From assembly GCA_947453965.1 (NCBI GenBank), contig CANGIQ010000001.1, forward strand, positions 1-52,059: 52,059 nt of DNA. Direction: 5' to 3'. The notes under the pieces were generated by a model. The model searched no databases. It had not been told where the DNA came from and worked only from the letters and a program-made list of their open reading frames with translations. This DNA comes from Comamonadaceae bacterium. GTDB taxonomy: Bacteria; Pseudomonadota; Gammaproteobacteria; Burkholderiales; Burkholderiaceae_C. A program made the translations under genes and the position numbers. This document shows, in pieces, positions 15,102 to 23,692 of the stretch (positions are counted from its first letter, which is position 1; each line of letters opens with the position of its first letter).

Positions 15102-16601
15102 TCAGGCTTCTGATTTGCGCATTCTGTCGATCATCCAGGTGCCCACAGGCCACAGCAAGATCACAAACGTGCTGGCTGCCAACCACATGGCAATCGGACG
15201 GGTGAAGAACACCAGCGGGTCGCCGTCAGACTTGATCATGGAGGTGACAAAGTTCTCTTCCATCATCGTGCCCAAGACGACGCCCAAAATGGCAGGAGCC
15301 ACCGGGAAACCGTTTTCTTCGAGCAAGAAGGACACGAGGCCAAAGAACAGAATCAGGGTCACGCCCCAGACCGAGTTGTTGATCGAGAACGAGCCGACGA
15401 TGCAAAAGACCAAGATGATGGGCATCAAGATATTGCGCGGTACCTTCAAGATCTTGGTGGCGATTTTGACCGTCAACCAACCCAGGGGCACCATGATGAT
15501 GTTGGCCAAGATGAACACCAGAAAAATCGCGTAGATGTTTTCAGGGTTGTTGACAAAAATCATCGGACCGGGGTTCATGTTTTTCAAATACAGCACCCCA
15601 ATCGCAATCGCTGTGATCGAGTCGCCAGGGATGCCAAACACAATGGCTGGAATCCATGCGCCGGCCAGCGATGAGTTGTTGGCCGCACCAGATTCGACAA
15701 TGCCTTCCACATGGCCTGTGCCGAACTTCTCCGGTTCTTTGGAGAACTTCTTGCTCATGGCATAGCTCAACCACGACGCCATGTCGGCGCCCGATCCAGG
15801 TTGAATGCCAATGATGGTGCCTAGCGCGCTGCCGCGGACCAAGGGCCAGCGGTATTGCTTCAACATGTCCCACATGCCCGCAAAAATGTTGCCGATTTTC
15901 TCGGTGGCAATCATGGGCGGTGGGTCGATGTTGGTGATGTAGCGCAGCAATTCAGACACCGCGAACATGCCCACCATCATGGGGATGAGCTCCACGCCGC
16001 TCATGAGTTCGTTCATGCCAAAGGTGAAGCGCGGATGCGCCGCTGGGTTTTCCAAACCGATGCAGGCAATCAGCAAACCGAGCAGCAGCGAAATGCACGC
16101 TTTGAGCACACTGGCGTTGCCAATGAACACGGCACCTGCCAGGCCCAGCACCACCAGCCAGAAATACTCGAACGACGAGAATTGCAAAGCAATCTCAGCC
16201 AAACCGGGTGAGAACAACACCATCACGATGGTGCCAAACAAACCACCAATGGCCGAGAACACCAAGCCTGCGCCCAGTGCCACTTCGGCTTGACCTTTGA
16301 GGGTCATTTGATAGGCCTCGTCGGTGTAGGCCGCAGAGGCAGGTGTTCCGGGTATGCGCAACAGCGCACCCGGAATGTCGCCTGAGAAAATCGCCATCGC
16401 CGTCGCAGTCACGATGGCTGCAATGGCCGGCACAGGCGGCATGAAGAAGGTGATGGGCACCAGCAAGGCAGTGGCCATCGTGGCACTCAAGCCGGGGATG
16501 CAGCCCACAAACAGGCCAAACATCGCCGAGCACAGAATCACCAGCAGCACATAGGGGTCAAAGACCAGCCAAAAGGCTTGGAGCAACACAGCAGTTGTCA
16601 T
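15102..16601 (-). CDS. tctA: Tripartite tricarboxylate transporter large permease, TctA family
   Basis: Large membrane subunit of a secondary, binding-protein-dependent transporter. The 499-residue protein has roughly twelve hydrophobic segments. TctA hallmarks include LFVGCIPGLSATMATALLVP near the N-terminus, SGDIPGALLRIPGTPASAAY, and IGIQPGSGADMASWLSYAMSK in the middle. It is last in a tctC-tctB-tctA operon on the minus strand. TctABC systems carry citrate and other carboxylates, and the substrate here is not visible from sequence. Confidence 0.95.
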   Translation of the reverse strand: MTTAVLLQAFWLVFDPYVLLVILCSAMFGLFVGCIPGLSATMATALLVPITFFMPPVPAIAAIVTATAMAIFSGDIPGALLRIPGTPASAAYTDEAYQMTLKGQAEVALGAGLVFSAIGGLFGTIVMVLFSPGLAEIALQFSSFEYFWLVVLGLAGAVFIGNASVLKACISLLLGLLIACIGLENPAAHPRFTFGMNELMSGVELIPMMVGMFAVSELLRYITNIDPPPMIATEKIGNIFAGMWDMLKQYRWPLVRGSALGTIIGIQPGSGADMASWLSYAMSKKFSKEPEKFGTGHVEGIVESGAANNSSLAGAWIPAIVFGIPGDSITAIAIGVLYLKNMNPGPMIFVNNPENIYAIFLVFILANIIMVPLGWLTVKIATKILKVPRNILMPIILVFCIVGSFSINNSVWGVTLILFFGLVSFLLEENGFPVAPAILGVVLGTMMEENFVTSMIKSDGDPLVFFTRPIAMWLAASTFVILLWPVGTWMIDRMRKSEA

Positions 16602-16614
16602 GGAGATTCTTTCG

Positions 16615-17094
16615 TTACCACTGGAAAGGGGTGAGCAGTCCCCAAGGCAAAGGAACGCGAAGCCCCTTGTAGAAGATGGTGTGAATCACGAAAGCCACGA
16701 TGATGGCGATTGGGAAGATCAACTTGCGTCGCACCTCCAAGGCCCAAAACATCGTGGCTGTGATGATCACCGCCGTGATCAAGAACCCCAGCTTGTCGGA
16801 GGTGTAGATGTAGAACAGCAAGCAGCCGATCGTGATCAAGAAGTTGCGCAGGTGAAACCAAGATTTCACCCACCCCCCAATCTCCACCCATGACTCGCGC
16901 TGCATCGTCTTGGCTTTGATTCCTTTGAAGATCAACAACACAGCACAGACAGCCAACAAGGTCGCCAACAAACCCGGAAAAGCCCCCGGCCCAATGTTTT
17001 GGCCGGGGATGACCGGGTAGGTTTGAACGGTCGAGAGAATCGACAGTGCAAGCGCCAGAAGCGCTGCACCGATCAAGGTGTCGTTAAATTTCAT
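16615..17094 (-). CDS. tctB: Tripartite tricarboxylate transporter small subunit, TctB family
   Basis: Small membrane subunit of the TctABC system, 159 residues with four hydrophobic stretches: LIGAALLALALSILSTV, FPGLLATLLAVCAVLLIF, FLITIGCLLFYIYTS and a pair near the C-terminus. The motif GPGAFPGLLA is typical of TctB. It lies seven bases after tctC and 13 bases before tctA, so the three are translated from one message. Confidence 0.92.
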   Translation of the reverse strand: MKFNDTLIGAALLALALSILSTVQTYPVIPGQNIGPGAFPGLLATLLAVCAVLLIFKGIKAKTMQRESWVEIGGWVKSWFHLRNFLITIGCLLFYIYTSDKLGFLITAVIITATMFWALEVRRKLIFPIAIIVAFVIHTIFYKGLRVPLPWGLLTPFQW

Positions 17095-17101
17095 AAACGA
17101 C

Positions 17102-18079
17102 TTATTTGGCCAAGCCCAGTGACTTCATCACCACGCCCATGTCGGCATCGCCTTTGGCCATGAATTGCTCAAAGCCTTTGCTGTCGGCGTAGATCGTGCC
17201 AAAACCGCGTTGCTGCATGAAGCCTTGGAACTCTTGGCTGTCATAAATTTTCTTGAGCGCTGTGCCCAGTTTGGCTTGCACGTCTGCGGGAATGCCTTTG
17301 GGGGCCGCCAAACCGCGCCATGCACCGATGGCCCAGTTGCTGCCTGTGGCTGATTTCAGCGTGGGCACATTGGGGTACAGACCGGACGGTTGGTTGGACA
17401 TCAAGGCCAGTGGGCGTGCTTTGCCTGCGTCGATCAGCGCACGTGCTTCGGGCAGCGAGCAGGTCACAAACTCAATGCCACCTGCGGCCAAATCGTTCAT
17501 CGCGGGTGCGGCGCCGTTGGATGGAACCCAGGGGGCTGCGGTGGTTGGAATTTTCAAATCGTTGAGCATGCCAGCCAGCGCCAAGTGCCAAATACCGCCT
17601 TGGCCAGTGCCCGAGGCTTTGAACTTGCCGGGGTTGGCTTTGATGGCGTTGACCAAGTCGCCCACGTTTTTATACGGTGAGTCAGCCCGCACGGTCACGC
17701 CTGCGGGGTCAATGTTCATCAGTGCCAACGGTGTGTAGTCGGTGGGCGCGAGTTGTGTCAGACCTGCCCAGTGCATCATGGAAATTTCGACCGTGATCAT
17801 GCCGATGGTGTAGCCGTCTGGCGCTGCCGTGGCAATGGCTGAATGCCCCACCACGCCGTTGCCACCGGTGCGGTTGACCACGTTCACGGGTTGCCCCATT
17901 TCTTTTTCCAGCAAGGCGGCGACGATACGTGCGGTGGCATCTGTGCCACCACCGGCACCCCAGGGAACAATCATCGTCAGTGGGCGTGTGGGATAGCTTT
18001 GGGCTAACGCGGCGCCACTCAATGCCACGGCGGCTGCCGCGCAGGCGATCGACTTCATCAGGGTTCTGCGAATCATCAT
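17102..18079 (-). CDS. tctC: Tripartite tricarboxylate transporter binding protein, TctC/Bug family
   Basis: Periplasmic substrate receptor of the transporter. ATG 18079 is chosen because AAGGAG lies six bases upstream; an in-frame ATG at 18100 has no such site. The 325-residue product begins with a clear Sec signal peptide, cleaved after ALAQ. The mature part starts YPTRPLTMIVPWGAGGGTDATAR, the hallmark of Bug proteins, and contains the NRTGGNG and PDGYTIG loops. Bug proteins are greatly expanded in Burkholderiales and bind varied carboxylates, so the ligand is undetermined. Confidence 0.95.
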   Translation of the reverse strand: MMIRRTLMKSIACAAAAVALSGAALAQSYPTRPLTMIVPWGAGGGTDATARIVAALLEKEMGQPVNVVNRTGGNGVVGHSAIATAAPDGYTIGMITVEISMMHWAGLTQLAPTDYTPLALMNIDPAGVTVRADSPYKNVGDLVNAIKANPGKFKASGTGQGGIWHLALAGMLNDLKIPTTAAPWVPSNGAAPAMNDLAAGGIEFVTCSLPEARALIDAGKARPLALMSNQPSGLYPNVPTLKSATGSNWAIGAWRGLAAPKGIPADVQAKLGTALKKIYDSQEFQGFMQQRGFGTIYADSKGFEQFMAKGDADMGVVMKSLGLAK

Positions 18080-18145
18080 GCTTGTCTCCTTGGGGATCAT
18101 TCAAATGGGGAAAGGCTCATCTAAGGTTTAGACAGTGCCTCACCG

Positions 18146-18209
18146 CATTTAAATGTGCGCGGAGCGCATCCAGGGTAATGCGTGTGACATCTGCGCATCA
18201 GGATTACCC
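18146..18209. promoter_or_regulatory. Cluster of dyads upstream of tctC
   Basis: The 156 bases between the sugar kinase and tctC hold several nested inverted repeats. These are CATTTAAATG (18146-18155), TGCGC/GCGCA (18156-18168), and GGGTAAT/ATTACCC (18173-18179 and 18203-18209) with GCG/CGC pairs inside. This is a likely operator region for tctCBA, though no regulator gene is adjacent. No convincing -35/-10 pair was found. Confidence 0.4.
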
Positions 18210-18235
18210 CTAGCGCGTGATGGACAGATCAAGGG

Positions 18236-19144
18236 TTAGCTGGGTTTTTGAAGTTCAGCCTCAACCTCTGCCCGCGTTGGGCAACCCAAGCGTCCACCGA
18301 ACTGGGTGCACTTCAAGGAGGCGGCGACACAGGCAAAGCGTGCTGCCGATCGCATGCTTTGGCCTTCCAAGATGGCCAGCGCCAAGGCCCCATGAAACAC
18401 ATCACCGGCCGCTAGTGTGTCCACCACGTCGACTTGGGGGGCGGCCACGTGTTCAATGCGGCCGTTTTCAACCCAGTAATACCCTTCGGCACCACAACTT
18501 GCGCCGACATGGCTGCTGTGTTGCTGCGCCACCTGCAGCAAAGCTTGTGGCACATCAGGGAGCTCTGTGTAGGCCAAGAGGCCGGCATCGGAGAAGACCG
18601 CGTAATCGGCCAAAGGCATCAACTGCGCTAAGACCGCACGAGGTGCCACATCGCCATCGACCATGGTGGGAATGCCGCGGGCACGTGCAGCCAGCAGCGC
18701 AGCATGTGCGCCGTCGACCCAGCGGACATCGCAATGCAACAAATCGATATTTGCCAAGGTATCCAGCGGCAACCAATGGGGCGATGTGTCGACTTGCGGG
18801 TCGTGGAAGGGCACCACCAAGCGCTGTCCCAAACCATCCACAATCACTGTGGCATGCGAGGAGCGGCTGCCTTTGACAGTGAACAGTCCTTGCGTGTCCA
18901 AGCCTTCGGCAGACAAGGCACGCCGCATGACATCTCCCTCGGCATCGTCACCCACACGGCCCCAGACATGGGCTTGTCCACCTAACTTTTGAAAGGCACA
19001 GGCGGCAGAGATGGCCATGCCATCGACGACTTCGCGGTGTTGAGTGGCCAAAATTTTGGCGGGTGGCGGGGCGATATGCGGGACACGAAAAATGGCCGTG
19101 GTGCAAATGCCTCCCACGGCCACCATGTGTTTGCGGTTACGCAT
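18236..19144 (-). CDS. PfkB-family sugar kinase (2-dehydro-3-deoxygluconokinase-like)
   Basis: Ribokinase-family enzyme of 302 residues that phosphorylates a sugar or sugar acid with ATP. It has the N-terminal AVGGICTTAIF strand, the GGQAHVWGRVGDDAEG signature 1 (about 55-70), and the C-terminal catalytic VDTLAAGDVFHGAL (241-254) with base D248. The usual GAGD is AAGD here. It is the third gene of a maeB-eda-kinase run and begins 12 bases after the KDPG aldolase. A kinase making KDPG followed by its aldolase would complete 2-keto-3-deoxygluconate breakdown, so KDG kinase is the best guess, with other sugars possible. Confidence 0.82.
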   Translation of the reverse strand: MRNRKHMVAVGGICTTAIFRVPHIAPPPAKILATQHREVVDGMAISAACAFQKLGGQAHVWGRVGDDAEGDVMRRALSAEGLDTQGLFTVKGSRSSHATVIVDGLGQRLVVPFHDPQVDTSPHWLPLDTLANIDLLHCDVRWVDGAHAALLAARARGIPTMVDGDVAPRAVLAQLMPLADYAVFSDAGLLAYTELPDVPQALLQVAQQHSSHVGASCGAEGYYWVENGRIEHVAAPQVDVVDTLAAGDVFHGALALAILEGQSMRSAARFACVAASLKCTQFGGRLGCPTRAEVEAELQKPS

Positions 19145-19156
19145 CGTCAGTGGCGT

Positions 19157-19801
19157 TTATGGGGCACGAAAACCACTGGCTTGTTGGGCCAAGGCCGTGA
19201 TCTCGTGCCATGCACGGTCTTTCAGCAACTCAGGTGGTACCACCCACGAGCCACCGACGGTGCGGCAATTGCTCAGCGACAAATAGGTGGGAATATCCGG
19301 TGGACGAATGCCGCCTGTGGGGCAGAACAATACATCGGGAAACACGCCCGCCATGTCTTTGATCCATGCCGCGCCTGCCACACCTTGGGCTGGAAAGTAC
19401 TTGAGTTCTTTCAAACCAAAGGCACGTGCTTGCATCACTTCGCTCGCGGTAGCCACACCGGGTAAGAAGGGAAATTGATGCGCTTGAATGGCTTGCGCCA
19501 ACTCGGCGGTCAGTCCAGGCGAGACACCAAATTTCGCCCCGGCTTGGATGGCGGTTGTCACATCCTCGGGCGTCATCAAGGTGCCCATGCCAATGTCTGC
19601 TTCGGGTGCGGCTTCGCACATGGCGTGCAAGGCGGCGATGGTGGCAGGGGTTCGTTTGACAACTTCAAACACCATGACACCACCTTTGACCAAGGCTTGC
19701 GCCAAGTCACCCGCGGTGTGGGCATCGTGAACGGTCAAGATCGGCATCACGGGGGAGCGCAACAAGATGTCACGCATCGAGCGGGGAGCAATGTGGGGCA
19801 T
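19157..19801 (-). CDS. eda: KDPG/KHG aldolase
   Basis: Class I aldolase that splits 2-keto-3-deoxy-6-phosphogluconate to pyruvate and glyceraldehyde 3-phosphate (Entner-Doudoroff). ATG 19801 gives 214 residues, the family length; the frame extends upstream but only inside maeB. Catalytic residues are all present: E46 (MVFEVVKRT), R50, the Schiff-base lysine K134 (LKYFPAQ) and T162 (CPTGGI). It lies 23 bases after maeB and 12 before the PfkB kinase, on the same strand. Both Eda and malic enzyme yield pyruvate, which makes a shared transcript sensible. Confidence 0.94.
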   Translation of the reverse strand: MPHIAPRSMRDILLRSPVMPILTVHDAHTAGDLAQALVKGGVMVFEVVKRTPATIAALHAMCEAAPEADIGMGTLMTPEDVTTAIQAGAKFGVSPGLTAELAQAIQAHQFPFLPGVATASEVMQARAFGLKELKYFPAQGVAGAAWIKDMAGVFPDVLFCPTGGIRPPDIPTYLSLSNCRTVGGSWVVPPELLKDRAWHEITALAQQASGFRAP

Positions 19802-19824
19802 CTGTGCTGTCTCAGTGTCGATGG

Positions 19825-22125
19825 TTAAGAACGCGTGGGGTGTACAGCGGCTGTGGCCAATGCGGTCATGTTCACAATGCGTCGCACGGTGGAGGAGGGC
19901 GTCAAGACATGGGCAGATTTCGCAGCACCCAACAAAATAGGACCCACGGTCACACCTTGACCACCCGTGATTTTCAACACGTTGAACAAGATGTTCGCTG
20001 CATCTAAGTTGGGGCAAATTAGCACATTGGCTTCGCCGTCGAGCGAGGTCTCGATCAAGCTGGTGCGCCGCACCGCGTCCGACAAAGCCGCATCACCCTG
20101 CAACTCACCGTCGCACTCAATGTCCGGCGCCATCTGCTTGAACAGGTCACGCGCAGCGCGCATTTTCTGAGCAGACGCTCTGGCCGATGAGCCGTAGTTG
20201 CTGTGCGACAAAAACGCCACTTTGGGCGGCAAGCCAAAGCGCTGCACTTCTTGTGCAGCCATCCAAGCGATGTTGGCCAGCAACTCGGCATCGGGATCTT
20301 CGTTGACATAGGTGTCAGCAATGAAGAGCGTGCGCTCGGCCAACATCAGCGCATTGAGCGTGGCAAAGCCTGGGGCGCCGGGTGTGGTGCCGATGATGTC
20401 GTGCACATGCTTCAGATGCGCATCGAACTGCCCGACCAAACCACACAGCATCGCGTCAGCGTCACCCAAGTGCATGGCCAGCGCACCAATCAAGGTGTTC
20501 GAGCGGCGCACCGCTGCTTTGGCGGCCTCGGGTGTCACGCCTTGGCGTCCCATCAGCTGGTGGTAAGTTTCCCAGTACTGGCGAAAGCGTGCATCGCTCT
20601 CCGGGTTGATCACCTCCACATCGGTGCCCACCTTCAGTCGCAGACCGGCTTTGGCAATGCGTGCCTCGATCACGGCAGGGCGGCCAATCAGAATGGGTTG
20701 CGCCAGACCGTCTTCAATCGCCAATTGCGCAGCGCGCAGCACGCGCTCGTCTTCGCCTTCGGCATACGCGACGCGCTTGGCCGTAGCGGCTTTGGCGGCA
20801 TTGAACACGGGGCGCATGATCATGCCGGTTTGGTAGACAAACCTTGACAAGCCTTGCTTGTAGGCTTCAAAGTCGGTGATGGGGCGGGCTGCCACGCCCG
20901 ATGCCGCGGCGGCTTTGGCCACTGCAGGCGCAATGCGCAAAATCAGACGCGAATCAAACGGTGTGGGAATCAGGTAGTCGGGGCCAAACGACAGCTCTTT
21001 GCCCGAATACGCGCTGGCCACTTCTTCGCTGATGTCGGCCTTGGCCAAGTCGGCAATTTCGCGCACACAAGCCAGCTTCATGGCTTCGGTGATCTTGGTG
21101 GCGCCGCAGTCCAATGCGCCTCGGAAGATATAGGGGAAGCACAGCACATTGTTGACTTGGTTGGGGTAGTCCGAGCGGCCCGTGGCAATGATGCAATCCG
21201 GCCGCACGGCCTTGGCCAACTCGGGACGAATTTCCGGCTCCGGATTGGCCAGCGCCAAGATGATGGGTTTGTCGGCCATGCTCTTGACCATGTCTTGGGT
21301 CAGCACGCCAGGCGCGGAGCAACCCAAGAACACATCGGCACCGTTGACGGTGTCGGCCAGGGTGCGCAAGCTGGACTTTTGTGCGTAACGCGCTTTGCTG
21401 TCGTCGTAGCCGCCGGGTCGACCTTCGTAGATCAAGCCCTTGGAGTCGCAGACAAAAATATTGTCACGGTGCACGCCCAAGCCCACCATCACATCCAGGC
21501 AGGCCAGAGCCGCAGCGCCGGCACCTGAGACGGCAATGCGCACTTTGGCAATGTCTTTGTTCACCAACTCCAAACCATTGAGCAGCGCCGCCGCCGAGAT
21601 GATGGCGGTGCCGTGTTGGTCGTCATGGAAGACCGGAATGCTCATGCGTTCGCGCAGCTTTTGCTCGATGTAGAAGCACTCGGGTGCCTTGATGTCTTCT
21701 AAGTTGATGCCGCCCAAGGTGGGCTCCAAGGCCGCAATGATTTCCACCAGTTTGTCGGGATCGCGCTCGGCCAGTTCGATGTCAAACACATCAATGCCGG
21801 CAAACTTTTTGAACAGACACCCTTTGCCTTCCATCACCGGCTTGCTGGCCAAGGGGCCGATGTCGCCCAGGCCCAGCACGGCGGTGCCATTGGTGATCAC
21901 GCCCACCAGGTTGCCGCGGGCGGTGAATTCAGAGGCCAGTGAGGGATCGGCCTCAATGTCTAAGCACGGGTAGGCCACGCCAGGGGAATAGGCCAGCGAC
22001 AAGTCGCGCTGGTTGGAGAGTGGTTTGGTGGGGGTGACTGAAATCTTGCCGCGTGTGGGGAAGCGGTGGTATTCGCGGGCAGCGTCGCGCAAGGCTTGCT
22101 CAGCGGCAGAAATAGGCTTGGACAA
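19825..22125 (-). CDS. maeB: NADP-dependent malic enzyme with phosphotransacetylase-like domain
   Basis: Converts malate to pyruvate, CO2 and NADPH. The 766-residue size is that of the MaeB type: a malic enzyme part (about 1-420), with [36 protein letters not shown] and the [13 protein letters not shown] nucleotide fold, fused to a regulatory phosphotransacetylase-like part (about 430-766) starting near [19 protein letters not shown]. The start is a TTG at 22125: AGGAG lies seven bases upstream, no in-frame ATG is near, and the N-terminus aligns with the family. It heads the maeB-eda-kinase run. Confidence 0.95.
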   Translation of the reverse strand: MSKPISAAEQALRDAAREYHRFPTRGKISVTPTKPLSNQRDLSLAYSPGVAYPCLDIEADPSLASEFTARGNLVGVITNGTAVLGLGDIGPLASKPVMEGKGCLFKKFAGIDVFDIELAERDPDKLVEIIAALEPTLGGINLEDIKAPECFYIEQKLRERMSIPVFHDDQHGTAIISAAALLNGLELVNKDIAKVRIAVSGAGAAALACLDVMVGLGVHRDNIFVCDSKGLIYEGRPGGYDDSKARYAQKSSLRTLADTVNGADVFLGCSAPGVLTQDMVKSMADKPIILALANPEPEIRPELAKAVRPDCIIATGRSDYPNQVNNVLCFPYIFRGALDCGATKITEAMKLACVREIADLAKADISEEVASAYSGKELSFGPDYLIPTPFDSRLILRIAPAVAKAAAASGVAARPITDFEAYKQGLSRFVYQTGMIMRPVFNAAKAATAKRVAYAEGEDERVLRAAQLAIEDGLAQPILIGRPAVIEARIAKAGLRLKVGTDVEVINPESDARFRQYWETYHQLMGRQGVTPEAAKAAVRRSNTLIGALAMHLGDADAMLCGLVGQFDAHLKHVHDIIGTTPGAPGFATLNALMLAERTLFIADTYVNEDPDAELLANIAWMAAQEVQRFGLPPKVAFLSHSNYGSSARASAQKMRAARDLFKQMAPDIECDGELQGDAALSDAVRRTSLIETSLDGEANVLICPNLDAANILFNVLKITGGQGVTVGPILLGAAKSAHVLTPSSTVRRIVNMTALATAAVHPTRS

Positions 22126-22442
22126 GGGATGTCTCCTGTGTAGTTGTTCTATTCAGTCGAAAGATAACCTGCTTTGCGCGTGTTTTTTGTGGCGCGTTGA
22201 CACGATTTTTTACATGTAAATCAAATTGTTATTAATTCGTACTCACTATTTGCTGTTTTTATTTTTGAATTTAATGCTTTTATCAATTATTAAGGGCTAT
22301 TTCCCAGCGACACGTGTGCTCTAAATTGCGCGTCGTTCCGCCGATTTAACTAAATTGGCGGAATTGAGGTCACGCTGGGTAAAACCTAACATCAAAGCAA
22401 ATTTGTTGATTTTTAACGTTTGTTTTGAGAGGTTGAAACCAT
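22126..22442. promoter_or_regulatory. Divergent intergenic region with two dyads, no gene
   Basis: This 317-base AT-rich gap separates divergent maeB and the protease gene. It holds a perfect 12-base palindrome, TTTACATGTAAA (22209-22220). It also holds a larger inverted repeat with 13-base arms from 22336 to 22363, TTCCGCCGATTTA and TAAATTGGCGGAA, separated by two bases and with a single G-T mismatch. TTGACA occurs at 22197-22202 but no matching -10 is clear. Near the end, GAGAGG provides the protease ribosome-binding site. I see no coding potential. Confidence 0.5.
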
Positions 22443-23537
22443 ATGGCCATCCTGTTTGCCGTGCTGATTGGCTGGGCCAGCATTTTGCAGGCTTGGGGCG
22501 GTGTTGTCGTCGCACAGCCCCAAGAGTTGCCTTGGCATTTGGGCGCTTTGAATGCATCAGCCGCATCTGCGCCCGCATCGCTGAACACCGCAGGTGTCAA
22601 GCCGGGCCCACATCCCGTGGTCGTCGCCGTGATAGACAGCGGGGTGCTGGCCCAGCACCCCAGTTTGCGTGGTCGTTTGCTGCCGGGTTATGACATGTTG
22701 TCTGCGCCTTACAACGTGAGGGGCGGTCGCTCCCCTGATTTCGCCCCAGACCTGCGCGATGCGCGCTGCGGCGATCGTGTGGCAACCGGGCCCTTTCGCA
22801 CCCACGGTACCGAGGTGGCCAGTTTGATCGCAGGCAACGGTTATGAGGGCGTGGTGGGGGTCAATCCCAGCGCCCAAATTGTGCCTGTGCGTTTGTTTGG
22901 CTCCTGCCAAATGGGGCGTGCCGATCTGCTTGACGCACTGTCTTGGGCGGCGGGTTTGCCCGTGGCGGGGGTACCTGTCAATGCCAACCCGGCGCGCGTG
23001 ATCAACCTGAGTTTTTCGGGGGGCAAAGCCGTCTGTGGGCCTGATTTACAGCACGTCTTGAACCGCATCGCCGAAAAAAACATCTTTGTGGTTGCAGCGG
23101 TGGGCAATACCTTTGGCAAAAAGTTGGCCGAACCTGCCAACTGCGACGGCGTGATCTCGGTGGGCGCGGTGGATTCAGAAAACAACATCGCCAACTACTC
23201 AGCGCTCGATGCACGCACGCTGGTGTATGCCCCGGGCGGCGGGCAACGCTTGTCGGGCGATGCGCCTTGGGATGTGAACAAATTGAAAGTTGGCACCTAT
23301 GACCTGGACATCACAGGTGACGAAACACCCGCCGCATCGTTGCGTGGTGTGGGCACCAGTTACGCAGCGCCCTTGGTGTCGGGCTTTGTGTCCTTGTTGC
23401 TGTCGTGGCATCCCCAGCTCACCCCGACTGATTTTGTGCAGCAATTGCCCCTGTTTTCACGCCCAGTCAAGCCCAGTGAAAAGTGCCCAGACTGTGTGCC
23501 ACGTAGCTTGACCATGCGATCGGAAGCTCAAAACTAA
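22443..23537 (+). CDS. Secreted S8 (subtilisin-like) serine protease
   Basis: The 364-residue protein starts with a hydrophobic signal segment, ILFAVLIGWASILQAW, and has a complete catalytic triad: D65 (AVIDSGVL), H121 (THGTEVAS) and S306 (GTSYAAPLVSG), with oxyanion N222 (AAVGN). Several cysteines (C109, C155, C198, C234, C348, C351) suggest disulfides in the periplasm or outside. No long propeptide or C-terminal sorting domain is visible, so it may be a minimal secreted protease. An AT-rich gap and an EAL-like gene follow. Substrate and role cannot be inferred from the neighbours. Confidence 0.88.
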   Translation: MAILFAVLIGWASILQAWGGVVVAQPQELPWHLGALNASAASAPASLNTAGVKPGPHPVVVAVIDSGVLAQHPSLRGRLLPGYDMLSAPYNVRGGRSPDFAPDLRDARCGDRVATGPFRTHGTEVASLIAGNGYEGVVGVNPSAQIVPVRLFGSCQMGRADLLDALSWAAGLPVAGVPVNANPARVINLSFSGGKAVCGPDLQHVLNRIAEKNIFVVAAVGNTFGKKLAEPANCDGVISVGAVDSENNIANYSALDARTLVYAPGGGQRLSGDAPWDVNKLKVGTYDLDITGDETPAASLRGVGTSYAAPLVSGFVSLLLSWHPQLTPTDFVQQLPLFSRPVKPSEKCPDCVPRSLTMRSEAQN

Positions 23538-23692
23538 TATATTTGTATAAAAATTTAAACTAATACTTTAATTTATTTGAATTAATGAGTTAGTATTTAA
23601 TGATTCAAATTTGCCAATTCATCTCAATTGGCAAGGTTCATTGAATCTGTTTGCTCAAAGCATGAGCGATCAGGTCGTATGGAGGGGAAGTC
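23538..23692. promoter_or_regulatory. AT-rich gap with a hairpin, no gene
   Basis: This 155-base spacer after the protease gene is strikingly AT-rich in its first half. It includes the inverted repeat TTGCCAATT/AATTGGCAA (23611-23619 and 23626-23634) around CATCTC. No T run follows, so this is more likely an operator or RNA-stability hairpin than a terminator. A GGAGGGG ribosome-binding site for the next gene lies at its end. Confidence 0.45.

Noticed and set aside
22197-22230. Sigma-70 promoter beginning with TTGACA for the protease gene
   Set aside because: No acceptable -10 box is found 16-18 bases downstream, and it is over 200 bases from the start codon.
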